Shown piece by piece: positions 42,094 through 51,064 of a stretch of 64,000 nt of DNA. Under the pieces are notes generated by a model. The model saw only the letters and a program-made list of their open reading frames with translations. It was not told where the DNA came from and did no database searches. The DNA comes from CAZHHH01 sp052400685 (GTDB lineage: Bacteria; Bacteroidota; Bacteroidia; Bacteroidales; Marinilabiliaceae): the NCBI GenBank assembly GCA_052400685.1, contig JBQTGJ010000001.1; one strand, 5' to 3'. The translations under genes were made by a program, and so were the position numbers. The stretch's first letter is position 1. Each line of letters starts with the position of its first letter.

Positions 42094-44781
42094 ATGTTCA
42101 AGAGGTTTATTTCCATCACGGCAGTTGTTTTTCTTCTTATCATTATTATTTTGGCTTTTTTCTATTTAAGAAGAAATCAACCATATAACGCCAATGAGCC
42201 GATGAATGCAGTTACGGGTGATGCCGCACTTGTGGTGCAGGTGAATCAGCCCGCCGTGTTAATGGATTTGCTGAGTAGGCAGGTCAGTTTTGCATCTGCT
42301 TTATCTGACTTTGAGTGTTGGCAGGCTATTCAGGCTGTGGTTGCATGGACTGACTCCTCGGCTTTTATGAACCAGCCGGTAGCCAGAGATTTGCTTCAAC
42401 GTCCATTTTCGTTTTCCTTGCATCCCGATACCGCAAATTCGGTTAGCTGGCTTTTGAACTTGTCGGTTAAAAATCCTTCGGAGGCGTTGCAACTGTCAAA
42501 TGCTGTTGATATAGCAATGGGGCGATCGGTTTCGTTTAACGGACGGGTAGGTATTTGGCAAGCAACAGTCGATTTACCATTAAATTTATATTATTGCTTT
42601 CAGGATGGCATTTTGTCGGTCAGCCCTTCGGCTGCAATTGTTGAGAGGGTGCGCAAGGCTTCTTCTTCTGAAAGGATTGTTGCTGATGCTTCATTTGAGA
42701 GAATACGAAAAACATCACTCAATGAACAACCTGTGTCTGTTTATTTAAATTTTAGAAAGTTACCGATGGTTACCCGTCAGCTGTATTCCGGTATTTCTGA
42801 AGATCAATGGACAGCATGGGCCGAGTTGGATATGGATATTAGGAAAGCGTCTGTTTATCTGAATGGTTTTTCGTTCTCGCCTGCTGATTCACTTTTTTCT
42901 TCCTTGTTTAATGGGGTTGAACCCATGCGTTCAAATGTGGCCGATGTTATACCTTCTTCTGCAAAGATGCTTATGAGTTATAATATGTCACCCCGCTTTA
43001 AGGATAATTTGACCCGCTTTAAATCATCGGATGGTTACGGCAAGTTGGCCAATGGTTTCCGCAAGCGCCATGGCGTATCGTTTCCGCAGATGTTTTTACC
43101 GTTGATTGATCGTGAGGCAGCTCTTGCTTATGTTGCGAGTGAGCCTGCAGGTCAATATCATAAGTTGCTTGTATTTAGTACGTCTGGTCAAACCGAAGCC
43201 ATGGCTGTATTGAAAAAAATGATGACTGATAACAGACGTTCTGATTCTGAAACATTTTGGATCTCATTGGACGATGATACCCGTTTCCCGGTTTATGAAA
43301 TGCCTGAAGCAACCGTGATGCGTAATTATTTTCAGGTTCTTTTCCCGGAAGTGCCGTCGGTTTATTTTTCGTTTTATCAGAATTATATGGTTTTTGCCGA
43401 TAGCAGTGACGCTATTCGTGAATTTTTGTATGCCAACGTATTAAAAAAGAATTTGTCCTCCCATCCTTATTATTCATCGTTTGTGGAGAATTTTGGCTTT
43501 AATGATAATTTTTTTCTGTTTGTGGAGATTCCTCATATTTTTAATCTCATAAAAGGACATTTAAATAAAAACGTTTTTCCAACCGAAAAGCAGGACAAAG
43601 CGTTAACCGGGTTTTATGGTGTTGGTCTCCAATTGTCGCAAACCACCGATTTGCTCTACACTACCATTTTTGCCAATTATGCGCCATATCGTGATAAGGA
43701 GCCGCGTACCATTTGGCAAAGCCGACTTGATACGGTCATACTGGGCAAACCGATATTGGTCGATAACCATGTTTCCGGTGAGAAGGAGGTGATGGTGCAG
43801 GATGCTAAAAATAATCTATATCTCATTAATAATATGGGGCGTATTTTATGGAAAAGGCCATTGGGCGAGTCTGTTATGAGTGAGATTTACCAGATTGATT
43901 ATTATAAAAACAATAAGCTGCAATATCTTTTTAATACGGCGAGCCGTATTTATTTGCTCGACAGAAATGGAAATCATGTGGCTCGTTATCCGATTTCGTT
44001 GCCAGATAAGGCGACCAATGGTTTGTCTGTTTTTGATTATATGAATGATAAAGATTACAGGATTTTTGTCGCATTGGCCGATAATCGTATTTATTTGTAT
44101 GATAAAACAGGGAACCGAAATCCTGGTTGGGATGCACCCAAGTCAGAAGGGATCGTGACTCTCCCTTTGCAACACTTTGTGAGTCAGGGACGCGACTATC
44201 TGGTGTATAGTGATCAGTTCAGAAATTATATTACCGATCGTAGGGGTAATGTGAGGGTGACACCCGATCGACCTTTTGTGCGTAATGCGACCTCGATGTT
44301 TTATCTTGAAGGAGAGGATCAAGGAAGGCCGCTTTTAACAACGACTACCAAACGCGGTGAGTTGGTGCAGGTTGCTTTGCCTTCGGGTAAAACATCGTTG
44401 ACCAGTCTTCATAAAGAATTGGGCCCTCATTATTTTACCTGGTTTTCGCTCCCGAATGGACACAGCCGATATGTATTTGTTACTGAGGATAGCTTTCAGC
44501 TATTTGATGAAAAGGGGCATCTCACCGCCAGCCGTAAATTTGATGAGCCGATATTGGTAAATGTGGATTTGTATCAATTTTCATCTTCTGATATTAAATT
44601 TGGTTTGGTTGAGAAACATGATGGACATATTCATCTGTTAAATTTGGATGGGTCTGAATACGATGGCTTTCCTTTGAAGGGAATTAGCCGTTTCAGTATT
44701 GGGTTTTTAAAATCTTCTTACCGTTTTAATCTTCTCACAGGTGGGGCGAATGATTATTTGTATAATTATAGAGTTGAATAG
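42094..44781 (+). CDS. DUF3352-like membrane-anchored protein of unknown function
   Basis: An 895-residue protein anchored by one N-terminal helix (ISITAVVFLLIIIILAFFYL); the rest is periplasmic. Residues about 38-500 resemble the DUF3352-type fold (NAVTGDAALVVQVNQPAVLM, then VADVIPSSAKMLMSYN). Residues about 550-895 form a probable beta-propeller with repeated short blades (NNMGRILWKRPL, DRNGNHVARYPI, DKTGNRNPGW, DEKGHLTASRKF, LDGSEYDGFPL). It lies 26 bp after porZ, suggesting one transcript. Such proteins are found beside porZ in relatives, but no function is established to my knowledge. Confidence 0.68.
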   Translation: MFKRFISITAVVFLLIIIILAFFYLRRNQPYNANEPMNAVTGDAALVVQVNQPAVLMDLLSRQVSFASALSDFECWQAIQAVVAWTDSSAFMNQPVARDLLQRPFSFSLHPDTANSVSWLLNLSVKNPSEALQLSNAVDIAMGRSVSFNGRVGIWQATVDLPLNLYYCFQDGILSVSPSAAIVERVRKASSSERIVADASFERIRKTSLNEQPVSVYLNFRKLPMVTRQLYSGISEDQWTAWAELDMDIRKASVYLNGFSFSPADSLFSSLFNGVEPMRSNVADVIPSSAKMLMSYNMSPRFKDNLTRFKSSDGYGKLANGFRKRHGVSFPQMFLPLIDREAALAYVASEPAGQYHKLLVFSTSGQTEAMAVLKKMMTDNRRSDSETFWISLDDDTRFPVYEMPEATVMRNYFQVLFPEVPSVYFSFYQNYMVFADSSDAIREFLYANVLKKNLSSHPYYSSFVENFGFNDNFFLFVEIPHIFNLIKGHLNKNVFPTEKQDKALTGFYGVGLQLSQTTDLLYTTIFANYAPYRDKEPRTIWQSRLDTVILGKPILVDNHVSGEKEVMVQDAKNNLYLINNMGRILWKRPLGESVMSEIYQIDYYKNNKLQYLFNTASRIYLLDRNGNHVARYPISLPDKATNGLSVFDYMNDKDYRIFVALADNRIYLYDKTGNRNPGWDAPKSEGIVTLPLQHFVSQGRDYLVYSDQFRNYITDRRGNVRVTPDRPFVRNATSMFYLEGEDQGRPLLTTTTKRGELVQVALPSGKTSLTSLHKELGPHYFTWFSLPNGHSRYVFVTEDSFQLFDEKGHLTASRKFDEPILVNVDLYQFSSSDIKFGLVEKHDGHIHLLNLDGSEYDGFPLKGISRFSIGFLKSSYRFNLLTGGANDYLYNYRVE

Positions 44782-44805
44782 TTTTGGTTATTAAATGTTT
44801 ACATT

Positions 44806-45792
44806 ATGAATAAGATAAAATATGGGGTTCTTGGTGTCTCTAACCATTTTTACAAACGTATTGCATTACCTCTACAGCAAACAGACAAAAGCCAACTCTA
44901 CGCCATTGCTTCACGTGACAGGAATAAAGCGGCCGAGGCTGCTTCAGAGTACGCTATACCAGTGGTATGTGATGGTTACCAGCAATTGATTGACAATCCA
45001 GAAGTGGAAGCCATTTATATCCCTCTGCCAAACCATTTGCATGCCGAGTGGGCCATTAAGGCTTTGAATGCCGGTAAACCGGTTTTGTGCGAAAAACCAT
45101 TGGCCATGAATGCTGCGGAAGCCGAAAAGGTTGTGCAACTGTCAGAGACGTTGGGGGTGCCACTGATGGAAGGTTTTATGTATCGTTTTCATCCATTATG
45201 GCAACATATCCGGGATATTATCCGATCACGCCAAATTGGCGATGTCAATGCGGTTCATACTACTTTTACATATAATAACCCTTCGCCAACTAACATAAGG
45301 AATATAAAGGCTTTTGGAGGTGGTGCTTTGATGGATATTGGCTGTTATGCCATTTCAGTGGCCCGGTTTGTATTTGGAAGGGAGCCCGGTAATGTTTTGG
45401 CTACAATGGATAATCATCCTGAATTTGGTACTGACAGAAGTACTTCAGCCTTACTTCAGTTTGGAAACGCCACCGCTACATTTTTTGTATCAACCACTTC
45501 CGAGCCGTTTCAAAAAGTTGATATCATTGGAACAGCTGGAACCATTACTGTGCATGTTCCTTTTAATACTTATGTGGACACGCCGTCGACTATTACGGTG
45601 AGTACAGGGCAGGGATCACGTGAGGTTCAGTTCCCGGTTTGTGATCCTTATGGAATTATGTTTGACGCTTTTTCGCAGTCGCTTTTGCAGAAGCAACCGG
45701 TGCCCACGCCATTGGAAGATGCCGTGAATAATATGAAGGTAATTGATGCGGTGCGTCAATCAGCCCTTTCAGGTCAGTGGGCGAAATTGTAA
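44806..45792 (+). CDS. Gfo/Idh/MocA-family oxidoreductase
   Basis: A 328-residue NAD(P)-dependent dehydrogenase. The Rossmann region KYGVLGVSNHFYKRIALPL departs from the usual GxGxxG but fits this family. AIYIPLPNHLHAEW and the diagnostic CEKPLA (Glu96-Lys97-Pro98) follow, then GGGALMDIGCYAIS in the substrate domain, with the conserved Asp and Cys/His region. It probably oxidises a sugar or cyclitol; the substrate is not predictable. It is last in the run rdgB-porZ-DUF3352-like-oxidoreductase, with a terminator at 45817-45873. Confidence 0.9.
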   Translation: MNKIKYGVLGVSNHFYKRIALPLQQTDKSQLYAIASRDRNKAAEAASEYAIPVVCDGYQQLIDNPEVEAIYIPLPNHLHAEWAIKALNAGKPVLCEKPLAMNAAEAEKVVQLSETLGVPLMEGFMYRFHPLWQHIRDIIRSRQIGDVNAVHTTFTYNNPSPTNIRNIKAFGGGALMDIGCYAISVARFVFGREPGNVLATMDNHPEFGTDRSTSALLQFGNATATFFVSTTSEPFQKVDIIGTAGTITVHVPFNTYVDTPSTITVSTGQGSREVQFPVCDPYGIMFDAFSQSLLQKQPVPTPLEDAVNNMKVIDAVRQSALSGQWAKL

Positions 45793-45816
45793 AGTATCGT
45801 TTAATTTTTAAGAAAT

Positions 45817-45873
45817 AACGCTTACAGGTATTGAGCTGTCATCAGGCTGCCTACTTGTGAGCGTTTGTTTTTT
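45817..45873. terminator. Terminator between convergent genes
   Basis: AACGCTTACAGGTA (45817-45830) pairs with TACTTGTGAGCGTT (45852-45865) at 12 of 14 positions, followed by TGTTTTTTG. It lies between the oxidoreductase gene and the converging DUF2797 gene. Confidence 0.65.
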
Positions 45874-45881
45874 GTGCCCGG

Positions 45882-46688
45882 TTACTCCCATTCCAGATCC
45901 ACTAAGTAACCGGTATGGCGGCGTATGTTAATAACGCGTTCATCGTCGAGCAGTAAATATTGCCCTTTAATACCTTTCAACACGCCCGAGATGGAGGCTT
46001 CTTTATCCAGATTGGTGTTTTTGGGATGTGTGGGATAATGCAGAACCGGGTAATTAAAGCGATAAATCTGGTCGTCGCTGCAGATGAGATTTTCCATTTC
46101 CGGATTTAATAGTGTTAGTGCTTTTTGCCGAAATATTTGCATATCAAGTGTGGCATCCACTTCGTTAGTCACCATTTTTTTCCAGCTTGTTTTATCGGTA
46201 AAATGTTGCCCCAGATGCATCTCTATAAGGCCGGCCATGCGACGGTTGGGGGTCATGCATAATTTGATGGCGGCCGTTGCTCCCTGATCAACCCATCGGG
46301 TTGGAATTTGCGACTCACGGGTCACCCCAACCTTAATATCGCCGGTATTGGCAAGGTACACGAAGTGCGGTTTCAGACAATGTTCACGGGCATAAGTCAT
46401 GTCGCGGGCTATACCCAAATGAGCCTTGCACAGGGCGGGACGAAGCACACATTCTTCGGCCTGGGGAACCGTTTGCATGCAGTTAAAGCAATAGCCCTGG
46501 GCATACGATTTTTTGGTAACTTTACCACATGCAACGCAATGGATGATGCCGCTATAACGCAGTGTAATAGTTTTGTTCATCAAATTGTTCATAGTTATTT
46601 CTTCGCCATCAAGCGACAGGTAATAATTGACCTGCTGATTGCTGGTGACTTCGCTACGCATTTTTTGCAGATGACCTTTGACTTGCAT
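45882..46688 (-). CDS. DUF2797 family protein with zinc-ribbon and GIY-YIG-like core
   Basis: A 268-residue cytoplasmic protein. A four-Cys zinc ribbon (CVACGKVTKKSYAQGYCFNC, about residues 52-71) is followed by further conserved Cys/His (ECVLRPALCKAHLG). HFVYLANTGDIKVGVTR and PTRWVDQGATAAIKL resemble a degenerate GIY-YIG fold. The fold suggests nucleic-acid binding; no biochemical function is known to me. It is 70 bp downstream of the U32 gene on the same strand, so linkage to tRNA modification is a possibility. Confidence 0.8.
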   Translation of the reverse strand: MQVKGHLQKMRSEVTSNQQVNYYLSLDGEEITMNNLMNKTITLRYSGIIHCVACGKVTKKSYAQGYCFNCMQTVPQAEECVLRPALCKAHLGIARDMTYAREHCLKPHFVYLANTGDIKVGVTRESQIPTRWVDQGATAAIKLCMTPNRRMAGLIEMHLGQHFTDKTSWKKMVTNEVDATLDMQIFRQKALTLLNPEMENLICSDDQIYRFNYPVLHYPTHPKNTNLDKEASISGVLKGIKGQYLLLDDERVINIRRHTGYLVDLEWE

Positions 46689-46758
46689 TTTTTTATGTGT
46701 TTTTATGCATCCGTTAGGGAGTTGAGATGCGTTTTAACCGTATTTCTGTAAACCAACG

Positions 46759-48006
46759 CTATTTTTCCTTGGCATCTACAATGCGAAATAATTTGTCGTT
46801 ACGACGAATTTTTTCATTAACTGGCATTGAGAAACGATCACCTTTTGTTACTTCATCAACAGGCTTTAAGTCCACGCGCAGTTCGGGTACCGTCATTTCA
46901 ACAACCCCTGTGGTTGGCCCGGTTATGAGAATCTGGTCACCGACTTTAAGATGTTGGGTTTCCAGCAGAAATTCGGCCACGCCAATTTTCGGGAAATAAT
47001 TGCTGCCTTTACCGATGTAAATTTTTCGTTTGGAGGCCTGCGATCCATAGTTATGACTCCATTCACCCAGCCGTTGTCCCAGGTAGTAACCATTCCAGAA
47101 GCCACGGTTAAAGACTGATGAAAGTGCCTGATCCCATTTATTTATGGCTTCCTCATTATAGGAACCATTGAGATACGCATGTATGGCTTCATCGTAACTA
47201 CGACAGACCGTTTTAACGTATTCGGCACCACGTGCACGTCCTTCAATTTTAAAGACACGAACACCGGAATCTATCATTTTATTCAGAAAATGAATGGTCT
47301 TCAGGTCTTTGGGCGACATGATGTATTGATTATCTATCGCCAGTTCGTCGCCGGTTTCTTTTTCTGTTACCACGTAGCCGCGCCGGCATGGTTGCAGACA
47401 AGCACCACGGTTTGCCGAAGCATTCATTTGATGCAGGCTTAAGTAACATTTTCCGGATACGGCCATACACAATGCGCCATGGGCAAACATTTCGATACGC
47501 ATCAATTGGCCTCCCGGGCCGCGTACATCGTCCTGTATAATGGCATCATGAATAGCTTTTACCTGATCCATGTTTAATTCGCGGGCCAACACAACCACGT
47601 CGGCAAACTGGCTGTAAAATTTAACTGCTTCTATATTTGATATATTCGATTGGGTGGAGATATGTACCTCCATACCTTTGCGGCGTGCGTATTGAATAGC
47701 GGCTATATCGCTGGCAATGATGGCTGAGATGTTACTTTCAACGGCAACATCCACCATGTGGTGCATTTCTGCCAAATCCTGATCGTAAAGGGTGATGTTA
47801 AGTGTCAGGTATGATTTTAAACCATTTTCAGCACATATTTTGGCAATTTGTTTTAAATCATCGGGTGCGAAATTGGCCGATGACCGTGATCGCATATTTA
47901 AATTGCCGGCACCGAAGTAGACCGCATCGGCTCCTCCCTGAATAGCTGCCCTGAGTGACTCATACGAGCCTGCCGGTGCCATTATTTCAAAATCTTTTCT
48001 GGTCAT
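46759..48006 (-). CDS. Peptidase U32 family protein, probable tRNA hydroxylation protein (TrhP-like)
   Basis: A 415-residue protein annotated as collagenase-like U32, whose Escherichia coli relatives (YegQ/TrhP) act in 5-hydroxyuridine formation at tRNA position 34. The N-terminal barrel has DFEIMAPAGSYESLRAAIQGGADAVYFG; the central motif FAHGALCMAVSGKCYLSLH and the Cys cluster NRGACLQPCRRGY may bind an iron-sulfur cluster. A C-terminal beta-barrel (about 330-415) is present, as in TrhP-like forms. Assignment to TrhP rather than another U32 subgroup is inference. Confidence 0.85.
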   Translation of the reverse strand: MTRKDFEIMAPAGSYESLRAAIQGGADAVYFGAGNLNMRSRSSANFAPDDLKQIAKICAENGLKSYLTLNITLYDQDLAEMHHMVDVAVESNISAIIASDIAAIQYARRKGMEVHISTQSNISNIEAVKFYSQFADVVVLARELNMDQVKAIHDAIIQDDVRGPGGQLMRIEMFAHGALCMAVSGKCYLSLHQMNASANRGACLQPCRRGYVVTEKETGDELAIDNQYIMSPKDLKTIHFLNKMIDSGVRVFKIEGRARGAEYVKTVCRSYDEAIHAYLNGSYNEEAINKWDQALSSVFNRGFWNGYYLGQRLGEWSHNYGSQASKRKIYIGKGSNYFPKIGVAEFLLETQHLKVGDQILITGPTTGVVEMTVPELRVDLKPVDEVTKGDRFSMPVNEKIRRNDKLFRIVDAKEK

Positions 48007-48100
48007 GATGTCTGCCTGTTTTTTCTGGAATTAAACCAATCTGTTTTTGAGGCTCTAAAAAAAAATGGTTTGCTATGTTAAATAATTGAATTGTAATAGA

Positions 48101-49936
48101 TTATCGCTTTAAATGGTCGGCTGAGAGCACTTGCAAATAGGCTTTGCCCCGCAGGCTGTCTATCTGACTGACGGAGCCAGTTTGCATCACATATTTTTTT
48201 GCTGTATTGTCATACACCTGGTAAGAAGTCGGTGTAACATAGCCAAAAGCGTCGGGATAAGTGAAAAATGCGTATTCGTGGGTGCCTGTTGATAGAATGT
48301 TTTTACTAAATCTGAATTCAGAAGCATCAATATTTAATTGCCCCAGCAAAGTGGCAACCATGTCTTTTTGACTGCCCAGTTTGGTGATGGTAGTGTCGGT
48401 GACGGCCAATGCTCCTCCGGTCCATATCATTGGTATATGGTAACGCTCGGGCATTTGCGAAGTGGCTTTCCGGGGCCCGGGTGTTCCGTGATCGGCAATG
48501 AGAATGAATAGCGTATTATCCCATAGACCGTTGTCTTTGACCTGCTTGATGAATTGGCCTAAGCACCTGTCGGTATAATGAATGGAGTTTAGATAAGGAT
48601 CTCGATAGACGGTTTCCATCGGAACATCAAACGGTTCGTGGCTGCTCAACGTGAAAAAGAATTTAAAGAATGGCTGGTCCGATTGATCGTTTTTCATATC
48701 CTTTGCCAGGCGGCTGAAGGTGAACTCATCGTGAACGCCCCATTTTTTGCCTCTGGTTGAAGATGGGAAATCATCGATGGTTATCACTTTGGGAAAGCCA
48801 GACAATGTTACAAATGAATTCATGCCTTTGAAACCGATGTCGCCGCCGTACATATACGAGAGATGACCGTAACCGGCCTGTTTCATTTTTTGGGGCAAAA
48901 AAGACAAAGATTGCGATTTGGCCGGATACTGAATGATTGAATACGCAGGCATAACCTGATAGCCGGCCAGCGTAGCTACAATTCCTTTGTCGGAGCGGTC
49001 GCTGGCGGCATAGATATTTGAGAAAAGTATGCCTTGATGTGCCAGTGAATCCAGATTGGGTGTTACCTGTTCGCCGCCCAGGCATCCAACAACCTGAGCC
49101 GAAAAGCTTTCCATAAGAATAATGACCACATTTGGACGGTCGGTTTTCAATATTTTAATGATCGAATCGTTGTCAACAGTGCGTAATTCATTATAAATGG
49201 CAAGTGCTTTGTCTTCGTCCATGAATTTGTAATGGCGGGTACGCGCATCCATGCGTTTGAAACTGTAAAAAAGATTCCACAGCGGGTTAACGGCTGCATG
49301 GTTGGCGTAGTTGTATGACGAAAAATAGGCGATGCCGGTATTAATAGGTGCCACCCCGAAACCGCCTCTGATAGGTATAATCATTACCGCTGCGGTGAAC
49401 AGCGTAAGAAATGCAGCTATGGCGGTATTCAGTGGAGCCATGCTTTGTGATGATTTGAAGTGTTTTGTCCATCGGCTGTATAAATAAATGGCGGCCCACG
49501 CAAATCCGCCCCAAATAACCATAAACAAGATACTCTCGTACCATTTCACGGAGGCTAATATGACCCACGGGGTTTTCAGAAAGCTAAAACCTTCGGCATC
49601 TAACAGTCGTCCCCAGTAAGCATATAAGTTAATATTGCCCAGTAGCAAAGCAGTGAAAATGGTGATGAGGATGAGGTTGGTGACGTGAAGTGCCTTATAT
49701 GAAAACCGACGACTAATACTTACCGTGACAGTTTGAATAACACTTAGCAGGAGTATTAAGTAGCTGGTCATTGATAGGTCGAGATGCAGCCCGGTGAGGA
49801 ATGATTTTGCCAGAATACCCAAAGGCGTTCCACCGGAATAGGATATATTGAACAGGATAAAAACGCCCCGGTAAAAGGCAAATAGTAACAACCAGAAAAT
49901 GGCGGTTTTAAGAAGATATTTAAGAAATTTTATCAT
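48101..49936 (-). CDS. LTA synthase/MdoB-like sulfatase-family membrane protein
   Basis: A 611-residue protein with five N-terminal membrane helices (residues about 5-200) and an extracytoplasmic alkaline-phosphatase-superfamily domain. Motifs: RPNVVIILMESFSAQVVG (metal-binding Glu), SDRSDKGIVATLAGYQ (nucleophile Ser/Thr region), SSHEPFDVP and LFILIADHGTPGP (metal-binding Asp-His). It probably transfers phosphoglycerol or phosphoethanolamine head groups to an envelope glycan or lipid; the acceptor is unknown. The frame extends to a TTG at 49957, but the ATG at 49936 gives the natural N-terminus. Confidence 0.9.
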   Translation of the reverse strand: MIKFLKYLLKTAIFWLLLFAFYRGVFILFNISYSGGTPLGILAKSFLTGLHLDLSMTSYLILLLSVIQTVTVSISRRFSYKALHVTNLILITIFTALLLGNINLYAYWGRLLDAEGFSFLKTPWVILASVKWYESILFMVIWGGFAWAAIYLYSRWTKHFKSSQSMAPLNTAIAAFLTLFTAAVMIIPIRGGFGVAPINTGIAYFSSYNYANHAAVNPLWNLFYSFKRMDARTRHYKFMDEDKALAIYNELRTVDNDSIIKILKTDRPNVVIILMESFSAQVVGCLGGEQVTPNLDSLAHQGILFSNIYAASDRSDKGIVATLAGYQVMPAYSIIQYPAKSQSLSFLPQKMKQAGYGHLSYMYGGDIGFKGMNSFVTLSGFPKVITIDDFPSSTRGKKWGVHDEFTFSRLAKDMKNDQSDQPFFKFFFTLSSHEPFDVPMETVYRDPYLNSIHYTDRCLGQFIKQVKDNGLWDNTLFILIADHGTPGPRKATSQMPERYHIPMIWTGGALAVTDTTITKLGSQKDMVATLLGQLNIDASEFRFSKNILSTGTHEYAFFTYPDAFGYVTPTSYQVYDNTAKKYVMQTGSVSQIDSLRGKAYLQVLSADHLKR

Positions 49937-50211
49937 TGCGTTATTTTTAGCGCACAAAGTTAAGGTTTTTATCTGTTTTGGGTTACCCTTGTTATTTTTA
50001 TGCTGAGACTCTTGTAAATATAGGTTGATGTTCGAAACTTGTTTAGTAGCTGATGTGTTGTGAGTTTCGATTCATTTGATTGCCATTTTTTAAGGTTAGT
50101 AAGCTTCAAAAATGAAGTATTCTTATCTGTCGCAGTAGTTTTTTCCAAGCTCTATATCGTGGGCTTTTAAGTTTTATTTCACATTAATTTCACGATTAGC
50201 TGTTTGCGCTA

Positions 50212-50226
50212 TACCTCTCAGAGGTA
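50212..50226. promoter_or_regulatory. 15-bp perfect palindrome, possible operator
   Basis: TACCTCT-C-AGAGGTA, with 7-bp arms around one base. It is about 275 bp upstream of the LTA-synthase-like gene and far from the plus-strand gene. The binding protein is unknown, and chance occurrence is possible. Confidence 0.3.
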
Positions 50227-50361
50227 TGTAATATTTTTTGACCTATATCCACTGCTATCTAATTTGTCTTTTTTTTTTCTTGTAGGGGCTCCCTTTTAAG
50301 GAAACTGTTTTGAAGGAGACGTGGCGATTTTTTCCTCGTAAGCAGTAACAATTTTTTAATT

Positions 50362-50506
50362 AGTAACAGCAAAAAAGCACAAGTGTTTGATAAGAAAAGT
50401 CCAAATTCAAGGCTTGCGAAGTCATAAAAATCAAGGCGTTTACTTTTCGTAAATGACTGTTTTTATGACAAGCATAACGCAGAAGTTGACTTTATAGACA
50501 AACACT
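50362..50506 (+). repeat. Family A interspersed repeat, full copy (145 bp)
   Basis: Ends with GACTTTATAGACAAACACT, and its core from GTCATAAAAATCAAGGCGTT to ATGACAAGCATAACG is identical over more than 50 bp to the copy at 18540-18683. The left end (AGTAACAGCAAAAAAGCACA, then AGTGTTTGATAAG) is of the variant type also seen at 8694 and 25001. Flanks are AATT-like. Confidence 0.82.
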
Positions 50507-50516
50507 AATTACACGA

Positions 50517-50672
50517 ATGGGGATTTGTGAAGTGTATAAAAATGGCATAATGGAGGAGAAATTAGTTTATTTTTTTTGTGAGGCGAAAAGATCGGTAAAA
50601 TTAGATAATTTTAAAGATGTTAAAGGAGTTGAGGGTTACCTGGATGTTCAGTTTAAGAAAATATTTTTTTAG
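50517..50672 (+). CDS. Possible 51-residue small ORF of unknown function
   Basis: ATG at 50517 and TAG ending at 50672. The peptide begins MGICEVYKNGIMEEKLVYFF and ends GYLDVQFKKIFF; it is Lys-rich and has a mixed amphipathic composition. It starts 10 bp after a family A repeat. No good ribosome-binding site is visible, and it may be a gene remnant or a chance open frame in AT-rich DNA. Confidence 0.2.
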   Translation: MGICEVYKNGIMEEKLVYFFCEAKRSVKLDNFKDVKGVEGYLDVQFKKIFF

Positions 50673-50785
50673 AGAAGTTTAAAATTCTAAATTAAATATT
50701 CGAAAATGGAATATCGAAATTTTGTGCGAGGTTAACTTAGTTGTTATACAGGTAATCAAAAAATGGGCTCGCAGTTGTTACCTGG

Positions 50786-50910
50786 AGTCTGTCCGCAGAG
50801 TCGTGTGTTTGAATTCAAGTCTTGCGTCGCTTCAAAAATGTAAGTTTAACGGTGTAAATGACCTGATGAGAGCTAGCCTAATGCAGAAGTTGGCCTTTAT
50901 ACTCCCTCAA
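50786..50910 (+). repeat. Family A interspersed repeat, diverged copy
   Basis: Contains AGTCTGTCCGCAGAGTCGTG, TGTTTGAATTCAAGTCTTGC, AAAAATGTAAGTTTAACGGT, GTAAATGACC and ATGCAGAAGTTGGCCTTTA. These match family A blocks in order. An open frame of 73 codons across it is not a gene. Confidence 0.55.
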
Positions 50911-51064
50911 TACGTGGCCTTTATCCCTGTGATAGCCATTTAATTAATGGGGTAAGTAGCAGAAAGTAACCTGTTTAAAGAAATGTTGTCTGATCTGGAG
51001 GCTGCTTATATTAAAAGAGTCACATAAGAGAAAGATACTAGTTATAATTTTATTCGTTTAAGCT

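Larger units (their letters stand above)
49937..51064. other. 1.1-kb gene-poor divergent region
   Basis: It lies between the LTA-synthase-like gene and the nucleoside-hydrolase-like gene. It holds a palindrome (50212-50226), a complete family A repeat (50362-50506), a possible 51-codon ORF (50517-50672) and a diverged family A copy (50786-50910). No tRNA or other structured RNA was recognised. A T-rich stretch followed by GTAGGGGCTCCC occurs near 50270-50295. Confidence 0.55.

Noticed and set aside
50722..50943. 73-codon plus-strand frame
   Set aside because: It lies across a diverged family A repeat and has no homology-like features.
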